DNA of 64,000 nucleotides from Hymenopellis radicata (lineage: Eukaryota > Basidiomycota > Agaricomycetes > Agaricales > Physalacriaceae), in the NCBI GenBank assembly GCA_015501595.1, contig JADNRX010000035.1, positions 62,001-126,000 on the forward strand, in the 5' to 3' direction. Positions 22,641 through 33,043 of this stretch are shown one piece after another. The notes below the pieces were generated by a model that was not told where the DNA came from, did not search any database, and saw nothing but the letters and a program-made list of their open reading frames with translations. Positions within the stretch are counted from its first letter, which is position 1; each line of letters opens with the position of its first letter. Both the position numbers and the translations under genes were made by a program.

Positions 22641-23491
22641 CTGGTATTGCTGAAACCTCGTCACATCTCGTCACTGAGCTTGGCTTTGGTTTAGACTCTG
22701 AAGATGGCCTTCCTGTTCTGAGCTTTACGTGTCAGTGGCTTCCCTTGACGTCAAGTCCATTTTCCGAGGGCATTCCAACATGCGCGCGCTTTCTTTATGA
22801 TGCTCGCACGGCTTTTAGTCAGTTGTTCCTGCTCAAGTAGCCTTCGGAGTAAGCATGCCGCTGCAACCTTCGCCTTGACAGTTTTTCAGTCGATGCGGGT
22901 TGAGAGTTACAGTCGAGAAACGCCGTGGTTCTCGCAGCAGTTCGATGGAGACTATCCCTCGTGATGAAAGTAGGCGAGGTTAAATTGCGCCACATTGCGA
23001 CAGAGATCTGCTTTAGTTACGAGAGGAATGCCGTCGAAAGAACGCAGAGGATCCCAGCAACTGTTTCACCCAAAGATGGAAGTGCATCGTAAAGAAGATA
23101 CATGCCCCGTAACATCTATGGGCGCTAGTAGTGCGCACTCGCTCTATGCTGTTAACAATTAAGCTTGACTTGTATTGATGATCATGCTCACCGCTGTACG
23201 CGTCGTGTAGCAACGGTCCAAGCTGGAACGTTGAACAGTGATAACGTTAGTTTCGACTGTCCAACACTGATGTTCCGGATATAGATTTTCGCAATCGATA
23301 GACGTCGGGCGCAGACATTGATTTACGGACGCAGTGCGATAGAGTAAAAAGGGCGAGACCGAGGTGAGAAATAGTCAGATACTCTGGAGTGTGGATCCCA
23401 AGTAACAAGGTTAAGCGAGTCCAATCTAAACGAGGTCAAAACTGAGACACCGAACGCAGCCCAAGAAGCAAACGACATTGCCTTCGTCGGC
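22641..23491. other. Intergenic region upstream of the FHA-RING gene
   Basis: About 850 bp between the divergent helical-protein gene and the FHA-RING promoter. No gene, repeat or element end recognised. Confidence 0.4.
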
Positions 23492-23500
23492 TATATAAGG
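23492..23500 (+). promoter_or_regulatory. TATA box of the FHA-RING gene
   Basis: TATATAAGG lies 108-116 bp before the ATG at 23608. Confidence 0.5.
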
Positions 23501-23607
23501 GCAAAAACCTCTCACCAGCGTGCATTTTGCCCATCACCGCCGGTGTCTCCACAGCCCAGGCATCCCCAGAGAGCAGCAGGCACACGACTGGAAAAGGCAA
23601 GCCCCCG

Positions 23608-25483
23608 ATGCTGACTCAGCTACCCAACGCTTCCCTGTTCACCACCACTTGGACGCACTCTCCGTCCTCCTCGTACGACTACGTCGAGACCAGAACCAGC
23701 AGCCGCAGCAGCAGAGTCTCCAGCACCTGGCGCCGCAGCGTAGGATTCCTGCATCACAGCCAGATCCAAGATCGGAGCAGGACCAACAATTCCAGGGGAA
23801 GGAACAGCACCAGCTTGCTTTGGTCACAGCAAGACGACCAACACTCAGCAGACTCAGCCGCCGCCCTCCCGCCCACCATACTCCATTCCAGCCTAATCCA
23901 CTCCCCTGCGCACGTCGCCCGGCTCGCCTCACCGACATCGCCCACGACGGTCGCCCCAACACTCCCGATGGATCCGCCGCTGCATCCCGCCGCGGCGCAT
24001 CTCACGCACCAGGACTCTCCCCTCCTCCTCGCGCCTCCACGATCCTAAACTTTAACCTGCTCCGTGGACGACGGCAGAGCCAGGAGCGCGAAGTTAGCCC
24101 TGATCCGAACAACCCGCCGAGTCCCGGCCTCGAAGGCGGAGGCGGCCGCGGTATTATGAGCGGCATGGGTATGCTTAGGAGGCGGCGAAGCGGGGGCGCC
24201 GTGAACGTGCCGACGACACCGGCAGTCGTCTTGCCGAGCGCGAGTGTCGGCGCGACCCATCGCATACGGCTCGTGCCGCACCTCGACTCGCGCCGTGCCC
24301 TGCGCTTCGATGCCATTACGCGCGATCTCAAAGAGGGCGACGTGGCTGTGCGCATTGGGCGCTTCACAGAGCGGTCGAACCCGCCTACAGCATCGACGAC
24401 GACGAACAAGATTGCGTTCAAGTCCAAGGTGGTGTCCCGTGCGCATGCGGAGGTCTGGTGCGAGGCGCCGGGCGTGTTTTATGTGCGCGATACGAGGAGC
24501 AGCAGCGGGACGTTTCTCAACCATGTTAGGTTGAGCCCGGCGAATACCGAGAGTAGGGCGAGTGTATTGCGCGATGGGGATATTCTCCAGCTTGGAGTGG
24601 ACTATCAAGGTGGCACGGAGGATATTTATAAGAGTGTCAAGATACGGGTAGAGGTGGGTCGGGAATGGCAGGGCGGGAAGAATGCGTTCAAGTGAGTGCC
24701 TTCGTGAAAGATTTTCACGATACTTATGCCGGGCTAGTACGAACGCGTTGAAGAACTTGAAGAGTCTGGCTGCCGCACCTGTACAGGTCTCCAAGTCCGG
24801 TGCAGGCAGTAGCAAGTCGAATATACCGGATTGCTGTATTTGTGCGTACTTCTCTTGCCTCGATATTATCTATTAATCTCTTATTCAGGCTTATTCGCCG
24901 TGTCTATACGACAAGCGCTTTTCATCGCGCCGTGTTCACACACATTCCACTACAAATGTATTCGCCCGTTGCTCGAGAACCACCACCCTGCGTTTACCTG
25001 TCCGCTGTGCCGAACGTTTGCAGACCTCGAGGAGGACGTAGAGGTTGAGGTAGGCATCTATGCTCTTTCCATATTCTAAAAACCAACTATTTTTATTAGG
25101 TCCTTGAGCAGGAGGAAGAAGCACTAGATTCCGACGCAGATGATGAGGCGGACAAGCCAGCTACGCCTTCAAAGGCAGCAAAGGAGAAACGACGTCAGGA
25201 AGACCGTGAGCGAGACGCAGGGGCAGAGACCGAGGTTGAGGGTGACGGTTCTGCTGGTCGGCGTCGCAGCAGGATGGAAATTGATTTAGAAGGGATACGG
25301 GACGAGGAGGCAGAGGCAGAGGCAGACGTGGAGGAGCAGGCGATGGACGTGGAGGCACCTGTAGGTGGCCCTACGCTCATCACGCACCCGGGCTCGGCGT
25401 CGGGTTCGGAGGAGGCGATGGACGTGGGCGATGAGGAGAGGGTGGCGGATGTGAATGAGAGGGAGGTCAAGTTGGGGTCGTAA
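23608..25483 (+). CDS. FHA-RING E3 ubiquitin ligase (Dma1/CHFR type)
   Basis: Likely a ubiquitin ligase that reads phosphothreonine marks, as yeast Dma proteins do in mitotic checkpoint control. A proline/serine-rich N-terminus (ATG at 23608, MLTQLPNASL; an intron near 23700-23990 must change frame) leads to the FHA domain: GDVAVRIGRFTER, NKIAFKSKVVSRAHAEVW, FYVRDTRSSSGTFLNHVRLS and DGDILQLGVDYQGG. After introns at about 24691-24736 and 24840-24889 comes a C3H2C3 RING: CCIC, FIAPCSHTFHYKCIRPLLEN and TCPLCR. A further intron (about 25050-25100) leads to an acidic tail ending VKLGS. Known fungal Dma proteins share the FHA-then-RING order. It lies in the spacer of the inverted duplication. A second, broken copy is at 41530-49553. 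Confidence 0.8.
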
Positions 25484-26073
25484 CGATGTTCTGGTACAAG
25501 CTATATCTGTTTTTCTTTTTGTTGCTTTCATTGTTGGATGGAGTCTATTCTACGAGACTACTATAATATCGGGTCTTTGTTTTGCTTGTAATTAGTTTTT
25601 GATTTCATGACCGATGTGGCTGCGTAGTTCACGATCTAGAGTCTGTGGAGGCCAACTGACGACTCGTTTGTTGGGAAACCATTTCTAGAGCGAGGTTGTG
25701 TGACCAGTGTAGGTCGCATCACCCTGCCCAATTCTCAACACTTTCTTTTTGGCCACGACCAAGGCGTCTCTCAGTGAGGCGCAGCGCTATCACGCACATC
25801 CACGCCACTACAACGTTGTAGTATGCCATAAAACAAACGTAGTTCCAGCAACGCTGTTTATATTTTATATTGGGTCGCTTCTCCGGATCACGCCAGCATT
25901 ACGAAGGCTGAGCTCTGCTGTTCCGGAGTCTTGCACACTCCGGCTTCGTCTTGAACAGGATGCCATCATAAACAGCTTCTTCTATCAATATCGATGCTGT
26001 GCCGGTCGAGCACAGGAAGTGTTAACGTGTGTACGACATCAACAGCATTCCTTTGCTGCGTCTTACCCTCATC
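25484..26073. other. Intergenic region leading into the right arm of the inverted duplication
   Basis: Contains the 3' region of the FHA-RING gene and, from about 25870, sequence matching the leader of the left paralog. No gene seen. Confidence 0.4.
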
Positions 26074-27822
26074 ATGCCCGCCTCTGGCCACGACAGCTCC
26101 TCCACGGATGACCGCTCTACGACGCGGGATGTATCTGACGACGACTTCTCTGATGAAGATGCCGATTCCGACTACCAGAGTTGCGGGTCGTCCATGTCAG
26201 ATGAAGACGAGGCGCGCACGGCGGAGGATCGTGTGGATGGGGAGCTTGAGATTCTTGCCTACATGGGTGATGGTAAATGGGAGCCTATTCAAGTAAGGTA
26301 TGTCACCGGCATTTGCGTCATGGTATGAACCTCTCACAGTGATGATTAGCGACGTGCAAGATCGTGTCGGGGCTTCGATGACACGCACAGAATGGATTTC
26401 GGAAATTGAGCTTGACCAACGGTTTGATGCACTGATGGACAGCCAAGAGAGGTGCCTGGATGCAACAGCTGTACTTGCCGAGACTGTAGGTGGACCTGCA
26501 AGAGTGTGGTGGTATCAGATACTTACAGACCAGGAAAGGCGTGACTCGGTGAGTATATATCACATTAGGTTGCTTATGTAGTCTGATTTGTAGAGGGCCA
26601 ACTATTTCTTCGAACTTCAGGCCTTGCTCAATCTCATCATGTCCAGCAAAGGAGCCTGGTCCTATAGCTATTGGTGGCAATTCCACATACTCTGCATGCC
26701 CACTCGAGGAATATGCCACTACTCCTTGACCTCCAGCTGCTTTGAGGGAAGGATGCTGCTTGATTATGCACTGGACAGACCTTCGAAGGATTTTGCGGAC
26801 GTCATGCGGATTACCCTCCCGTACTTTCGGGAGATGAATGCTCGCATCGATGCACTGTCCAAGCTTTGGAATGTGGGCTACTCCTCCTCTTCCTCTGATT
26901 CAACATCAATTTTTGGACCAACAAACATGGCGAACCTCGTCACATGCCTCGACATCGCGGAGAGTGTCGCGAAATTGGTTCCGCTCTTTGGAGCCGTGCT
27001 CGAGGGCGCGTGTGGAATCCTACGGAAGACTATCAACGCGGCAGAGGCGAGTAATATTCCAAAGCATATGCTGAGCACTAATTCTGCTCGTAATAGGTTG
27101 CGCGCGCAGCCCGCGACGAATGCAAGGCTCTCGCCGAACATACAGCATGCATAACACTTGCTATCATCAATGAAATCGGTTCGACATCAAATGAACCTTC
27201 TATTCCGACTTCTAATATCTTTGACCTATGCGTGTAAGTCCCTGTTACTAGACTCAACCGGTCGTATGTCTGATGTTCATCGTAGAACCATTGGCGAAGT
27301 CGAACGAAGAATTACCAGACTATCGACACTCGGGCGCCTCAAATATCTGGTGGCACGCGGGAAAATCAATGCCGAAGTCAAAGACCTACGTGTGCGAGTC
27401 GACAACGCGCGAATCGCGTTCAAGGTGAGCGTCCTAGACTCGTAGTTGCTCAAGTCGTCCTCCTGACGCCCCTGAAGATTAGAAGCGACATTTCAACGAC
27501 AGGATTACTTTACGACCTCCGCAAGATGCAGACGCGTCTCGAATCGCGTGTCGATGAACTCTGCGAGGGCCAAAAGACGACACACCACATGTTGCGTACG
27601 ATTTTGGTTAAGGTCGGTACCCATCTCTCCAGTCAGCTCGATACTCACCGGCCGAATGCAGGTTCAAGGATGTAGAACTGGAGACGCGTATGTCGAGGAG
27701 GCAGACTGAGGCGGGGCGGATCTCCAGGCTCCCGTGGTGATTACGCTAATTGCTGTTGATCCACTGGTTGATATGGTAGACTTTGAGCAGAACACGTTAT
27801 CAACCTCGCCATCTTCGAATTG
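25870..27822 (+). repeat. Right arm of the large inverted duplication
   Basis: Counterpart of 20667-22640 in the opposite orientation; the spacer of about 3.2 kb contains the FHA-RING gene. Confidence 0.85.
26074..27740 (+). CDS. Unrecognised helical protein, right paralog
   Basis: Same gene as at 20752-22406, transcribed away from the spacer. Exons about 26074-26297, 26350-26548, 26594 to about 27050, then downstream exons to a TGA at 27738. Shared landmarks are DVQDRVGASMTRTEWISEIE, ADVMRITLPYFREMNARIDA, NLVTCLDIAESVAKLVPLFG and EVERRITRLSTLGRLKYLVA. The intron after TINAAE starts GCGAGT here but GTGAAT in the left paralog, so this copy needs a GC-AG intron or has lost that splice site. 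The C-terminus differs: an R-L-P-W ending instead of M-S-V. Function unknown. Confidence 0.6.
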
Positions 27823-28154
27823 GAGTAGGAATATGATCCAGACAAATGTCTACTCATCAACAACCACAAGAAATCCAACGTCGAAGTCGTCTTCTCGGCA
27901 GTGAGCAGCTCGCAGTGTGAGCGCTTCTGCTTACTGCGATTCAACCGTAATGAAGGGCTTGATTTAAGTCGTAAGTTCAAAAAGTGCGGTTAGTGAAAAG
28001 CACGGGTACGGGTCACCCGGTCCGGGTTCGGGTCGGGTTATGTGCCGGGTAGGGGTCGGGTGTCGGTCCGAGTACCCGTCGGGAACCCGGCAACCCGTTT
28101 CAACCCGTGCTAGAGATCAGCATGAGTGGGACGTGCGGGTTTGGTGTGGCAAGT

Positions 28155-28990
28155 TAGGCTCGGGTCCATCCGCTTCGCAATCACGTGGCTGCGCTGATCA
28201 CTATTGCGAAGCGGCTGGTCTCACTCAACCCCGATTTGGCGGATGCTGCCAAATCAGCCACCGCACTTTTCCTCGACGGACCACTTTTCTCCCAAAAAAA
28301 AGTAAAAAGTTCAAGAAACGAAAAGTCGTTTTTTCGTCGTTCTGAGTCGAACGCCAATAGCCAGAAAATACTTTTTATAAAAATTTTTTCTGACTACTTA
28401 GTACTCGTCGTAACTTTCATCGAACCGATCGACGTCAGCTCCGTCAAAACCACCTTCCTCTAAATCGTCTTGGAGGGCGTCATCGAATATGAAGTGCGAC
28501 TCATCAATATCCATGTCCAGCGCGACATCCTCGGCCCTATCTCGCGTCAATGTTGGTTTATTAAGTCATTATTGTGTAGTCAGTCATTATTAAGTGGTAG
28601 AGAACCTACCTAGTCGCGACAATGTACGGCGGTGAACGACCAAACCTCCTTGAATGTTGAACGTTGAACGTCTATGGGATCTGGCTGGGCGAGCCTTGCA
28701 TTCCCAATCAGGATGACAGCCCCTAAGCCCTGTCTGCTCAAAGTGGACAATGTTCAAAAATTCAGAAAAAAATTTATTTTCTGGCTATCGGCGTTCGACT
28801 CAGAACGACGAAAAAACGACATTTTGTTTCTTGAACTTTTTACTTTTTTTTGGGAGAAAAGTGGTCCGTCGAGGAAAAGTGCGGTGGCTGATTTGGCAGC
28901 ATCCGCCAAATCGGGCTCGTTTGTTTCCAGCCGCTTCGCAGTCGTGATAAGCGCAGCCACGTGATGCGAAGCGAGCTGGTCACGAGCCTA
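28155..28990. mobile_element. Long-TIR element with 9-bp target duplication (Mutator-like signature)
   Basis: Starts TAGGCTCG and ends CGAGCCTA, with inverted repeats extending about 230 bp inward (28155-28385 against 28755-28990). The 9-bp target GTGGCAAGT is duplicated at 28146-28154 and 28991-28999. The intact site is visible in element C near 36345-36357. Long TIRs and 9-bp duplications are typical of MULEs. The interior keeps a minus-strand coding remnant. Confidence 0.85.
28388..28672 (-). pseudogene. Coding remnant inside the long-TIR element, resembling a hAT transposase C-terminus
   Basis: On the minus strand, STFNIQGGLVVHRRTLSRL is followed by a GTAGGT...GCGAG intron-like gap (about 28614-28548) and an acidic tail (DRAEDVALDMDIDESHF) ending with TAA near 28390. 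The pattern F-x-GGL-x-V-x-R-x-LS resembles the dimerisation (hATC) region of basidiomycete hAT transposases. Either captured sequence in a Pack-MULE-like element or a remnant of the element's own transposase; short, so tentative. Confidence 0.35.
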
Positions 28991-29082
28991 GTGGCAAGTA
29001 TATACCAACTTATTACCAAGTATCTGCTTACTGTTGACTATAGATTTTCATAGATTTTCTTGGATTTATTTGGGCTCAAAAT

Positions 29083-30334
29083 TAGAGGGAGGCACGAGTG
29101 TATACCCGGGTGCACCCGACACCCGCGCGACAAGTATTTGCGTCGTCAAGGCCGGACTTGCCACCTGGCAGCACACCCGGGTACCCGCAAGTACTTGACC
29201 CGCGGGTCAAGTACTTGGCAAGTACTTGCCTAAATGACAAGTACTTGGCAAGTACGGGTGGCCAAGTACTTGTCAAAGTCAATGAATTTTTTCATGCCCG
29301 TCGATGATCCCCGAGCAATTGCGCGGGGTAAGTCGACGTGCATGATTCATCTTGCTCATGCCCCGGGCTTGTGTAAGGACAAGAACCGGCACTGAACAAG
29401 ATGAGGATGGGAGGAGTAGGAATGTTGTCGGGTGAAGATGGCGTAACAATGAGGGCGAGGATATGGCTGCGTAACAGATGGCCGGGCCGAACGCGACCGC
29501 TGTCGTTGTGGGGCGCAGGAAAGAGACGGAACGGGTGAGATGACGCGGCGAGAGATATGCGACCTGGGTTTGAAGTAACCGGGTGAGGACATCCCGTCGG
29601 CGCGTTGGGATGATGGTGGAATACGGCGGCGGCTGGGGCAGAAATATCACTAGGTCAATATGCGACATCAATGAGAAAAAAAAACACACCTTTAGGGCTG
29701 CATGCGTCTACGCGACGCCATGCAAATCCGAATGACAGGGCGCCGTCGCAGAGACGCGCCTGAGAGATCACATCCGAGGGCAGCAGCGGCCGGCGCTGGG
29801 ACGCATAAGTATTCTTGTCGCAATGCCGCCTCTGTGAGGGCTTACACGGTCCAAAGGCAGTCCACACGGCGGTCTAAGTAGCGCCGTCGCGCAGACGAGC
29901 ACTGGAAAGCGCCCCGGAACGTATCCGAGGGCGCAGCGGCCGGCGCGAAGCCAAACCGCGGCGGGAGAGCGAAGCAACACCAAAAGAACAAGTCAGAGAG
30001 GCCCCAGAAAATTTTCTGGGGCCGACGAACACGACTACGACGTCGTGCTGTGGTGGGATGAGGCAAGAACCAAGATCGGAGCAGATCGATCGTTATCCGG
30101 CAAGTGCCGGGACGCTCGGCCAGCTCGGCGATCACGGATATTCGTCCGCAACGTCGTTTCTGAGCGACGTTGGGCTCGTTTGAGGCCAAATAAAATTCAA
30201 TAAATTTTGTAAAATACATATATACCTACCTGCAAGTATTAGGCAAGTACTTGCCACAAATACTTGCCTCGCCAACCTCGTACTTGCCACCCGTGCACCA
30301 CCCGGGTGATGCCGATACTTGCGAATACTTGCAA
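29083..30334. mobile_element. hAT-like element D, CAAGTACTTG-word family, 3' end lost, nested in B
   Basis: Comparison with element C shows foreign DNA between GGGCTCAAA and TGAGCCTAAC. It begins near TAGAGGGAGGCACGAGTG and both flanks are packed with AAGTACTTG / CAAGTATT words. Its interior contains CCCCG-GCAATTGC-CGGGG (29309), CCCCGGAACGTATCCGAGGG (about 29912), the CCCCAGAA hairpin and the TCGTTATCCGGCAA stretch also found in element A. No 3' TIR or target duplication is visible, so that end is probably deleted. Confidence 0.75.
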
Positions 30335-31346
30335 GTGAGCCTAACGTCGTTGAGCAACGGCGGTGCGAACACATATCCGCGATCGCCGAGGTGGTCGAAC
30401 GTCCCGGCAATTGCCGGATAACGATCGGCCAGCTCTGATCTCCATCTCTTGCCTCTTACCATTACAGCACGACGTTAACGTCGTGCTTGTCGGCCCCAGA
30501 ACTTTTTCTGGGGCCTGTCTGACTTGTTTTCTTTCTTCTCCTTCGCTTTTCCTGTGCGGTTTGGCTTCGCGCCGGCCGCTGCGCCCTCGGATACGTTCCG
30601 GGGCGATCTTTGGCGCTTGTCTCGGTGACGGGGCTCCTGCGTATGGATTTGGACGGTGTAAGCCCTCGCGACGAGGCCGCCACACCTGGATAGCGAGTGT
30701 GCACACTTGGCAGCCGGATCTGCCCACCTGCTCGCATTTTCTCGCGCGTGCGTCGCGACGACAATCAGGACGTCGACGACAACAACAACAACGACCGCGT
30801 TCAGGCCGTCGTACTCCTTGCGGACGCGGGCGCTTCAATGACAACGCCCAGGACGACAACGACAATGACAACTACAAAATCCAAGGACTACTTATTCGCG
30901 CTCTGCGACCACGAGTCAGACTAGGGGCTGGACGGCGTCGCGGACGCGTCCCAGCTCAAATGGTGCATTTTTTGTATTCTAATCTATTCATTGTGGCTTA
31001 TCTTTGCGTGCACGCAGCCCCAATGCCACATCGTGGTCCGCTCATCGCCGTCACCTTCTCCTCACGTCGTCTCTGCCCTCACCATCATCCCGTTCGTGCT
31101 CCCCACCACTGTCCCAGCTATCGTGCACGTCGGACAGCCCCTGCGCAATTGCTCGGGGGTCGGCGGCGGGCACGAAATGCCTCTCTATTCCTCGCGGGTG
31201 CGGGTACACCCGCCACCCTTCTCGTACCCGAGGGTAAAATGACGGGTAACCCGTACCCGAGCGTCGGGTGCGGGTATAGCGTCGGGTTCGGGTCGGGAGT
31301 GCTCACGAGCACCCGTACCCGACCCGTGCTATTCACTAAGTGCGGT

Positions 31347-32747
31347 AAAACATGATAACCTACCCGACAACGAATTTGTCGCCAGGATGTCCCCAAGGTC
31401 CATCGGGCTGAACCTGTCCGATCCAGACCGGGATAAGCGGAGGTAGTCAAGCGAAGGTTGGATGATCTAGTACGGCATGTTGGATGTGAAGCGTTCACGG
31501 CGATATAAGATGGTCCAACGTAAGCGCAGACGTTTGCTGGAGTCGTAAAGCGACTTTGGTGGACTGAGAAAGGTGTTATACGTTGATGACGATCATCTCC
31601 AGGAAGTGCGAAACCAAAGTTGAAGTGTGGCGTCCATTAGGGTAACGACCGCGATGTCCCAGTAGTGAGGGGGCTCGCAGGGCACGCTCAGTCACTGCGT
31701 TTAACACAGTACCATGGCGCTGGTGCAACGAATTAGCCCAGGAATAAATGCAGAAAGAACTAACATACCTAGTAGTAGTAAAGTTCGGTACCTGGACGTA
31801 CTGTATCCCGTACTTAAAGCCGAAGCCAACAAGATCCAGATCGTCGTCACGGGTGAAGAATTGTCCATCGAGAAGCAATTCGAGCCAAATTTTATCGTAG
31901 CAGAGCGCAGGACCTAACGAACCCGGGCAGCATTGAACGAGAAATTCAAAGCGAAGATTCGCACGCTTTTCCTAAGAAAAAAAGGGAGGCCAACACACAG
32001 TAGTCGACGTAAAATGTCGTGTTCCCAAGACAGGACAAGACGTTGTTACTGGGGTCGTTTGAACATGGGAGGAGGCGGAGAAGCCGCCTCGAGTAATGGA
32101 ATGAGATGAGCACAAGAATACACTGGAAAACGGAGCAGAACATACGGCATTTGATGGGCCGAATAAATCTGTGCTAGGGATGACAGGTCAGAAGTCAAGA
32201 ATTAAAACAAAGCCGCCTACGTAGTGCATTGGGTAAGTAAGATTAAAGACCTGATGTTTTCGAAGCTGCTTGAAGCTAACGAAGGTTTCGCAGAATATCA
32301 ATGGTTTTCTTGCGAGTGGGAATAGAATAGGGTAGATATAAGTCAGGTCGTGATACTTGAGGGATGATCCAGCCGCCAGTGGCCACGATGACGCGGCCGA
32401 TGTGCGTTGTGCGCGTCACAAAGCGCGGTTAAAGTGATCCTCGCATCAATTAAAGTCTGAATGTTTTCGAGTAGCGCGATGTGAGGAATGATCCTGTATC
32501 TCGGTGGTACGTGAGTGTGTACGTGGACGGTGGACACACACGCCCAGACGGACCCCCTGACACCGGTCCCCCACTTATTCCCGTCATGCCGACATGGACT
32601 GTAATTCCGCCACCACCACCGCAATGGAATACGACCGCTGCGACCAGCCATCTGTTTTCCTCCTCTTCAAGGCAGCCGTCGACGTAGAAGACAACAGAGA
32701 CAAGCGGTAACGACACTCGAAAGGCATCTCTGGATTATGACCGTGGG
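31347..32747. other. Region without recognised gene, between element B and the LTR retrotransposon
   Basis: About 1.4 kb. Short readable stretches occur: NEFVARMSPRSIGLNLSDPD on the plus strand near 31369, and LLLDGQFFTRDDDLDLVGFG on the minus strand near 31870. Neither extends to a gene model or a family I know. Possibly retroelement or host remnants. Confidence 0.35.
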
Positions 32748-32752
32748 GCGGT

Positions 32753-33043
32753 TGTAAGGTTTAGGTACGGGATTACCGGATATAGACAGTTCTGGACAGT
32801 TCTCGCGGGCACGAGGTTACGCGTACCTATGTGTATCGCAGCCCGCAGTTAGTTTCAGTAGTCAAAGCTGTGACTACTAGCACAGCATTCTAGAGTATAA
32901 AGTCCCTAGAGCTTGTGTACAGTAGCAGACAACACACAATCGAGAACCCATCCCTATCAACCTCCGAACAAATCGACACCCGAAACAAACAGAACCATCC
33001 CGTGTGGAACTTGCCGTGTCTCCTCAGTCACACCAAGCCCACA
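32753..33043 (+). repeat. 5' LTR of the gag-only element (291 bp)
   Basis: TG...CA ends. A TATAAAG box lies at 32896-32902. It differs from the 3' LTR at only a few positions, including TATAAAG against TATACAG. Confidence 0.88.

Larger units (their letters stand above)
27991..31338. mobile_element. Non-autonomous hAT-type element B, GGGTCACCCG-word family, with two nested inserts
   Basis: TIRs TAGTGAAAAGCACGGGT and inverted TAGTGAATAGCACGGGT. The target AGTGCGGT is duplicated exactly at 27983-27990 and 31339-31346. Without its inserts (28155-28990 and about 29083-30334) it is nearly identical to element C at 36190-37426. Words such as GGTACGGGTCACCCG fill both subterminal zones. The interior shares the CAATTGC palindrome and the CCCCAGAA hairpin with elements A and D. 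Confidence 0.92.

Noticed and set aside
24045..24815. 256-codon minus-strand frame opposite the FHA domain
   Set aside because: Shadow of the FHA-RING coding frame on the other strand.
30363..31355. Long open frame (330 codons) inside element B, also in element C, open on both strands
   Set aside because: The composition is arginine/proline-rich in GC-rich word DNA, the complementary strand is equally open, and no motif is present; it is a by-product of base composition.
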